Shown here: in pieces, positions 34,896 to 38,904 of the stretch | How positions within the stretch are numbered: the stretch's first letter is position 1 | Layout: each line of letters opens with the position of its first letter | From: Acidimicrobiales bacterium | GTDB lineage: Bacteria > Actinomycetota > Acidimicrobiia > Acidimicrobiales > AC-14 | DNA length: 38,904 nt | Reading direction: 5' to 3' | NCBI GenBank assembly: GCA_025463925.1 | Contig: JAODBK010000075.1 | Location: 1 to 38,904 of the forward strand | The notes under the pieces: generated by a model | The model's database searches: none | What the model was told of the DNA's origin: nothing | Seen by the model: only the letters and a program-made list of their open reading frames with translations | Made by a program: the position numbers and the translations under genes

Positions 34896-36023
34896 GTGCC
34901 CCGTCGCCGACGCGTCCTCGTCGCCGCCCTCGCGGCGGTGGCGGCCGCCGTGCTCGGTGGCTCGGCGCTGGCCGACGTCCCGCCGATCGTCACGGTGCCG
35001 GAACCCACGACCACCGGTCCGCCGACCACCACCGGCAGCCCGATCCCGACGCCGACCACGAGCCCGCGGTCGGCGCCATCGTCGACCTCGCCACCGGCGG
35101 CGACCCCCACCACGGTGGCCGGTGCGCCGCCGCCCACGGACACCGACGTCGCCGGCCAGCCCGGCGTCGTCCCGCCGGAGTACCGGGCATTGATCGCGTC
35201 GGTGGTCCGTTCGGCGCCCAACTCGACGGACGGGCTGATCAAGGATCTCGAGGCGCTGGCGCCGTTCGGCGTCACCCCGCAGCAGGCGGCGCTGATCGGC
35301 TTCGGTCACTTCCCGGTCGCGGGCCCGACGCGGTTCACCGACGACTGGTGGATGCCGCGCTTCACGCCGACGTTCCACCTGCACCAGGGCACCGACCTCT
35401 TCGCGGCGTCGGGCACACCGGTGCGAGCGCCCTTCGACGGTGTGCTGAAGTTCGGGGACGAGCCGGTGGGTGGTCTGGCGGCGTACGTGACGATGCCCGA
35501 CGGCACGTTCTTCTATGCCGCCCACCTCAGCGCGTTCGGCGCCGGATTCTCGCCCGGCGCGGCCGTCAAGCAGGGTGACGTCGTCGGCTTCGTCGGCGAC
35601 ACCGGCGACGCGGTCGGCGGCGCGCCTCATGTGCATTTCGAGATCCACCCGCAGGGCGGGCCGGCGATCGATCCCAAGCCCTTCCTCGATCAGTGGCTGG
35701 CCGACGCCCGCGCCCACGTGCCCGATCTCGTCGCGGCGTACCGGGCGACGCGTGCCACCACGGTCGCCGACGGGGGCCACCGCTTCGACGTCGCCGCCGA
35801 CTGGTTCGCGGCGCCCGCGGCGTCGTCAGGTGGACCGCTCGGTTGGGCGTCGGCGCTCAGCCCCACCGGCGCCGCGGTCCGCGTCGCGGAGGTGCAGGCG
35901 GGCGACATCGGCGCGTGGCTGTCGTGGTCGGGTATTGCCGAGGCCGCACGGCTCCGTGCCGCCGCTTCTGCCCAGGCCGCCCTCGCCCGCTTGACGCCGA
36001 CGCGCCTGCGCGGGTTCTTCTAG
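34896..36023 (+). CDS. Exported M23-family (LytM-type) peptidase
   Basis: A 375-residue secreted protein. It has a signal peptide (basic MPRRRR, hydrophobic to about residue 25, cleavage likely after GSALA), then a Thr/Pro/Ser-rich linker (about 30-90) typical of cell-wall-spanning regions, then a helical segment and the M23 domain. Zinc ligands are H163 and D167 in HQGTD and H247; H245 in HVHFEIHP is the catalytic partner. The family cuts peptidoglycan cross-bridges. The C-terminal 110 residues are an Ala-rich extension with no recognised domain. The GTG start at 34896 has no clear ribosome-binding site. It is convergent with yajQ, with only seven bases between the stops. Confidence 0.9.
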   Translation: MPRRRRVLVAALAAVAAAVLGGSALADVPPIVTVPEPTTTGPPTTTGSPIPTPTTSPRSAPSSTSPPAATPTTVAGAPPPTDTDVAGQPGVVPPEYRALIASVVRSAPNSTDGLIKDLEALAPFGVTPQQAALIGFGHFPVAGPTRFTDDWWMPRFTPTFHLHQGTDLFAASGTPVRAPFDGVLKFGDEPVGGLAAYVTMPDGTFFYAAHLSAFGAGFSPGAAVKQGDVVGFVGDTGDAVGGAPHVHFEIHPQGGPAIDPKPFLDQWLADARAHVPDLVAAYRATRATTVADGGHRFDVAADWFAAPAASSGGPLGWASALSPTGAAVRVAEVQAGDIGAWLSWSGIAEAARLRAAASAQAALARLTPTRLRGFF

Positions 36024-36030
36024 ACGGGGG

Positions 36031-36519
36031 TCAGTCGCGGAAGTTCTGGAACTGCAGCGGGATCCCGAAGTCGTGCTCCTTGATCGCCGCGATCGCGGCT
36101 TGGAGGTCGTCGCGCTTCTTGCCCTGCACCCGGATCTGCTCGCCCTGGGTCTGGCTCGACACGCCTTTGAGCCCGAGCTCCTTCAGGAACTTGTTGAGCT
36201 CGCGGGCCTTGGCATCGGCGATGCCGGCGTTGATCGTCGCCGCCTGCCGGGAGCTGCTCTTCGCCGCCTCCTCGACCTTGCCCCATTCGAGCGCCTTGAG
36301 CGAGACCTGCCGTTTCACGAGCTTCTCCTCCAGCACCTGGCGCAGGGCGCGCAGCCGGTCCTCGGTGGAGGAGTGCAGCCGGATCTCGGTGTCGGACAGC
36401 TCGATGGTCGAGTTGGTGTCCTTGAAGTCGAACCGGGTCGTGACCTCGCGCTGGGCCTGGTCGACCGCGTTGCGGAGCTCCTGCCGGTCCACCTCGGACA
36501 CGACGTCGAAGGTGGGCAT
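36031..36519 (-). CDS. yajQ: YajQ-family nucleotide-binding protein
   Basis: A 162-residue protein that matches YajQ along its full length: MPTFDVVSEVD at the start, RFDFKDT, then GISSQTQGEQIRV-type sequence (here GVSSQTQGEQIRVQGKKRDD) and a C-terminus ending LQFQNFRD. Members bind cyclic di-GMP in Xanthomonas, and tRNA or other nucleotides have been reported; the role here is unknown. ATG at 36519 lies six bases after a TAGCGT -10-like element (36531-36526 on the - strand), so it may be leaderless. Confidence 0.95.
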   Translation of the reverse strand: MPTFDVVSEVDRQELRNAVDQAQREVTTRFDFKDTNSTIELSDTEIRLHSSTEDRLRALRQVLEEKLVKRQVSLKALEWGKVEEAAKSSSRQAATINAGIADAKARELNKFLKELGLKGVSSQTQGEQIRVQGKKRDDLQAAIAAIKEHDFGIPLQFQNFRD

Positions 36520-36525
36520 CCCGTG

Positions 36526-36535
36526 ACGCTATCGT
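36526..36535. promoter_or_regulatory. Overlapping divergent -10-like elements for yajQ and tRNA-Tyr
   Basis: On the + strand TATCGT (36530-36535) lies 11 bases before the tRNA-Tyr 5' end. On the - strand TAGCGT (36531-36526) lies six bases before the yajQ ATG. They share two bases. I find no strong -35 box at good spacing for either, so both assignments are tentative. Confidence 0.35.
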
Positions 36536-36546
36536 CCCTCCACCCA

Positions 36547-36629
<83 letters not shown>

Positions 36630-36635
36630 CCGGTT

Positions 36636-36686
36636 GCTTCTCACCGGTCGAACCGGCCGTCATCGCCGGTCCGACCGGTGAGAAGC
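36636..36686. terminator. Bidirectional hairpin terminator between tRNA-Tyr and the GNAT gene
   Basis: A 22-base inverted repeat (36636-36657 and 36665-36686) with one A-C mismatch and a seven-base loop. It starts seven bases after the tRNA and lies 14 bases before the convergent GNAT stop, so it can serve both transcripts. No U-run is present on either side. Confidence 0.7.
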
Positions 36687-36700
36687 CGGCGACGTGCCGC

Positions 36701-37186
36701 CTAGAGCAGGCGCTGCATCTCGACGACGTCGAGCCACTGGCCGAGCTTGCGGCCGACCTCGCGCTCGACGCCGACCATCTCGAAGCCGCACGCGCGGTGG
36801 ACGCCGATCGACGGGCCGTTGTCGCCGACGATGCGGGCGATCATCGCGTGGAAGCCGTAGTCGGTGGCCAGCCCGACGAGGTCGGAGAGGATCGCCTTGC
36901 CGACGCCCTTGCCCTGGTGGTCGCGCCGCACGTAGACGGAGTCCTCCACCGTCGTCGCGTACGCCGCCTTGTCGCGAAAGCTGCTCAGCGACCCGAAGCC
37001 GACCACCTCGCCGTCGAGGATCGCGACGACTGCCGGGTGGGCGCCACTGTGGGCCTCGATCCACGCCAGTTGCTCGTCGAGGGTGCGCGGCACCATGTCG
37101 AACGTCACCGTCGTGTCGGTGACCGCGGGGTTGTAGATCGCGCGGATGGCCTCGGCGTCATCGGGTCCGGCGAGCCGCAACTCCAT
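36701..37186 (-). CDS. GNAT-family N-acetyltransferase, phosphinothricin acetyltransferase-like
   Basis: A 161-residue acetyltransferase. The acetyl-CoA loop is R87-R-D-H-Q-G-K-G-V-G-K-A97. The N-terminus (IRAIYNPAVTDTTVTFD, then PRTLDEQLAWI) and the region GDNGPSIGVHRACGFEMVGVE follow the pattern of the Pat/bar group, which acetylates phosphinothricin, methionine sulphoximine or related amino acids. The physiological substrate is unknown. ATG at 37186 is nine bases downstream of the stop of the ATPase gene on the same strand, so the two probably form an operon. Confidence 0.88.
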   Translation of the reverse strand: MELRLAGPDDAEAIRAIYNPAVTDTTVTFDMVPRTLDEQLAWIEAHSGAHPAVVAILDGEVVGFGSLSSFRDKAAYATTVEDSVYVRRDHQGKGVGKAILSDLVGLATDYGFHAMIARIVGDNGPSIGVHRACGFEMVGVEREVGRKLGQWLDVVEMQRLL

Positions 37187-37195
37187 CCGGAAAAG

Positions 37196-38506
37196 CTAAA
37201 CGCGGACCTCGTGCTGCTGGTCGATCAGGTCGGCATCGGGCGCGGGCTCGATCACCGACAGATGGCCGGCGATCGCTTCGAGCCGGGCCCACGCCGCGAT
37301 GTCGGGGTCCTCGGTGAGGAACACCACCTGGGGCTGTCCGGCCGATCGGGCGACCAGCTCGAGCACCCACTGCTTCACCGCGGCATCGAGCCCGGACAGC
37401 GGCTCGTCGAGGATCAGCGGCAGCCCCTCGCCGGTCGTGCCGGCGTGGCGGAGGTCGGCCAGCCGGGCGACGAGCGAGTGGGCGAGGTCGGTCGGCTCGA
37501 CCGCCTGGCGCGTCGTGACGCCGCCCGGCCGGCGCGCCGCGCCGGCCCGTCGGCGCGCTGCGGACTCGATCTCGGCGCGCATCGTCATCGCCCATTCGAC
37601 GGCGACGTCGCCGGCGATGGCGCGCCACCCGTCGACCGCGACGCGGTGCTCCTCGGCGGCGTCGGCCAGCCGCTGGCGGTTCTTGTGGCCGTCGAGCAGG
37701 CCGTTCACCCGTTGGAGGTGGAACCCGATGTAGGACTGCGCGCCTGCTTCGGCCAGCGCGTTGCGCTCGGCGACCGCGGCCCGCTCCATCCGCCGACGGA
37801 AGATGATCGAGACGATCGTCGTGATGCTGGCCACGCCGAGAAAGGCCAGCGCGACGGCGACGTTCATGAACTTGGCCGGGACGGCGCCGATGGCGCACGC
37901 GCCACCGATGAAGATCCCGTGGTGGCGCACTTGCTCGTGCCGGGCCTGCGCCGCCTCGAACTCGCGGTGGCGCCGCTCGATCTCCTCGACGATGGGCGCG
38001 TCCTCGGGCGCGGCGCCGAGCGCCTCGGCCTCCGAGCGCAGCGCCTCGTCGGCGACGAGCACCCGCTCGGCCGATGCCCAGAGCGGGCTCTGGTCCTGGT
38101 CGGCGAGCGCCCGCACGAGCGAGTCGCTCTGGCTGGCGCTGGTGACGTCGACCGACGTCAACCGGCCGCGCCGCCGCACGACGTCGCGAGTCAGGCCGTA
38201 GCGGCCGAGGAGGTCGATGGTGCCGCCGGCGCCGGTGAACTCGGCGGTGACGTCGCGCCCGGTGTCGGTCTCGAGCACCCGGTCTTGATCGCCGCCCTCG
38301 GGCCGGATGACGGCCAGCCGGCGGCCCTCGTCGTCGAGGATCTCGAGATGGGCCCCGCCGCGGCCTCCGGCGAGCGCGCCGACGAGCTCGGCGGCCAGGC
38401 TCTCGCGCTCGATGCGGCCCACTCCGGCAATGACGGTGAGCCGGGGATGGAAGCGGACGGTGACCGCGTTGGAACCGGCCTCCAGGATCAGCCGCTGGTA
38501 ACGCAC
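37196..38506 (-). CDS. Membrane-associated SMC/RecN-like ATPase with degenerate P-loop
   Basis: A 436-residue protein with a split ABC-ATPase layout. The N-terminal part starts like RecF/SMC proteins (LTVIAGVGRIERES at residues 23-36), but the Walker A motif is degenerate: the usual GxxGxGKS/T reads G28-V-G-R-I-E-R-E-S36, without the Lys. Walker B is intact near the C-terminus (LILD367-E368-P-L-S-G-L-D), and VVFLTEDP matches the switch region. The middle has charged helical segments around two membrane helices (about residues 195-237), where soluble SMC-like proteins have coiled coil. No ABC signature is obvious. GTG at 38506 is the start. Function is unknown. Confidence 0.78.
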   Translation of the reverse strand: MRYQRLILEAGSNAVTVRFHPRLTVIAGVGRIERESLAAELVGALAGGRGGAHLEILDDEGRRLAVIRPEGGDQDRVLETDTGRDVTAEFTGAGGTIDLLGRYGLTRDVVRRRGRLTSVDVTSASQSDSLVRALADQDQSPLWASAERVLVADEALRSEAEALGAAPEDAPIVEEIERRHREFEAAQARHEQVRHHGIFIGGACAIGAVPAKFMNVAVALAFLGVASITTIVSIIFRRRMERAAVAERNALAEAGAQSYIGFHLQRVNGLLDGHKNRQRLADAAEEHRVAVDGWRAIAGDVAVEWAMTMRAEIESAARRRAGAARRPGGVTTRQAVEPTDLAHSLVARLADLRHAGTTGEGLPLILDEPLSGLDAAVKQWVLELVARSAGQPQVVFLTEDPDIAAWARLEAIAGHLSVIEPAPDADLIDQQHEVRV

Positions 38507-38536
38507 ATCCTCATGTCGGAGCGTCAGGCGCCGCGC

Positions 38537-38567
38537 TTGAGGACCTGCCTGAGCGGTCAGCTAGCAT
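38537..38567 (+). promoter_or_regulatory. Promoter-like sequence of the tRNA-Thr/tRNA-Met/tuf unit
   Basis: TTGAGG (38537-38542) and TAGCAT (38562-38567) are separated by 19 bases, and the tRNA-Thr 5' end is 14 bases further on. The -10 is good, the spacer slightly long. It lies in the gap upstream of the divergent ATPase gene. Confidence 0.45.
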
Positions 38568-38581
38568 CGACCGGCTGAGTC

Positions 38582-38654
38582 GCCCCCTTAGCTCAGTCGG
38601 CAGAGCACAGCCATGGTAAGGCTGGTGTCGTCGGTTCGATTCCGACAGGGGGCT
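38582..38654 (+). tRNA. tRNA-Thr (GGT)
   Basis: 73-base cloverleaf: acceptor GCCCCCT/AGGGGGC, D arm with GCTCAGTCGGCAGAGC, anticodon stem CAGCC/GGCTG with anticodon GGT at 38615-38617, T arm GTCGG-TTCGATT-CCGAC, discriminator T. CCA is not encoded. Confidence 0.95.
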
Positions 38655-38669
38655 CGCACGAAATCCCAT

Positions 38670-38746
38670 GGCGGCGTAGCTCAGTTGGTCAGAGCACACG
38701 GCTCATAATCGTGTGGTCGTCGGTTCGAGTCCGACCGCCGCTACCA
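38670..38746 (+). tRNA. tRNA-Met (CAT), elongator type
   Basis: The cloverleaf runs from 38670 with acceptor GGCGGCG/CGCCGCT (first pair G-T), anticodon stem CACGG/TCGTG, anticodon CAT at 38704-38706, and T arm GTCGG-TTCGAGT-CCGAC. CCA is encoded (38744-38746). The first acceptor pair and the anticodon stem without three G-C pairs favour elongator Met over initiator; a CAT tRNA later modified to read Ile (AUA) cannot be fully excluded. Confidence 0.93.
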
Positions 38747-38765
38747 ATCGACAAGGACAGGCACC

Positions 38766-38904
38766 ATGGCGAAGGCCAAGTTCGAGCGCACCAAGCCCCA
38801 CGTCAACGTCGGGACGATGGGCCACATCGACCACGGCAAGACCACGCTCACCGCGGCCATCACCAAGGTGCTCCACGACAAGAACCCCAACGTGGCCTTC
38901 ACCG
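38766..38904 (+). CDS. tuf: Elongation factor Tu, N-terminal part (3' end outside window)
   Basis: The first 46 codons of EF-Tu, the GTPase that delivers aminoacyl-tRNA to the ribosome. The N-terminus [20 protein letters not shown] and the P-loop GHIDHGKT are diagnostic. AAGGA (38753-38757) lies eight bases before the ATG. It follows tRNA-Met by 19 bases and is probably cotranscribed with the two tRNAs. The gene is cut by the window edge. Confidence 0.97.
   Translation, partial: MAKAKFERTKPHVNVGTMGHIDHGKTTLTAAITKVLHDKNPNVAFT

Overview
The window is a GC-rich, almost gap-free chromosomal stretch with many GTG starts and 1-8 bp gene overlaps. It looks actinobacterial. The class Acidimicrobiia is my guess from gene style and content; it has not been tested by a search. 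Nothing in it looks mobile: there are no transposases, integrases, CRISPR arrays or phage genes.

Region 1 (1-18274) is a respiratory supercluster on the + strand. It opens with the 3' end of a cytochrome b gene, a Rieske protein, a membrane-anchored dihaem cytochrome c and an unrecognised membrane protein. Eight bases later a complete 14-gene complex I operon follows, nuoABCDEFGHIJKLMN ('nuo1'). Gene spacing suggests one transcription unit ending at a long hairpin (18275-18325).

Region 2 (18341-28792) is a second, divergent complex I operon, nuoABCDHIJKLMN ('nuo2'). It has its own promoter-like sequence and lacks nuoE, nuoF and nuoG, the NADH-oxidising module. The proton-pump subunits keep their key charged residues and NuoI keeps both 4Fe-4S motifs. 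NuoD2 has Trp where complex I normally has the quinone-binding Tyr. It also has the Arg that is methylated in the mitochondrial homologue, which NuoD1 lacks. The gene just after nuo2 encodes a MidA/NDUFAF7-family methyltransferase, the family that methylates that Arg in mitochondria. An EFG-less complex I with an altered quinone site and a possible dedicated methyltransferase is the most interesting system here.

Region 3 (28812-32681, + strand) holds the methyltransferase, acetyl-CoA synthetase, a HAD phosphatase of polynucleotide-kinase-phosphatase type, and a small membrane protein.

Region 4 (32714-36519) has an HTH plus Clp-N protein and an MgtC-like protein on the - strand, divergent from htpX across a compact control region with an ECF-sigma-type promoter. 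An exported M23 peptidase follows, convergent with yajQ.

Region 5 (36547-38904) has tRNA-Tyr, a - strand pair (a membrane SMC/RecN-like ATPase and a GNAT acetyltransferase), then tRNA-Thr, tRNA-Met and the start of tuf (EF-Tu), cut by the window edge.

Together the respiratory genes would feed electrons from NADH (nuo1), and from an unidentified donor such as ferredoxin (nuo2), into the quinone pool, and from there through the b/Rieske/cytochrome c complex.
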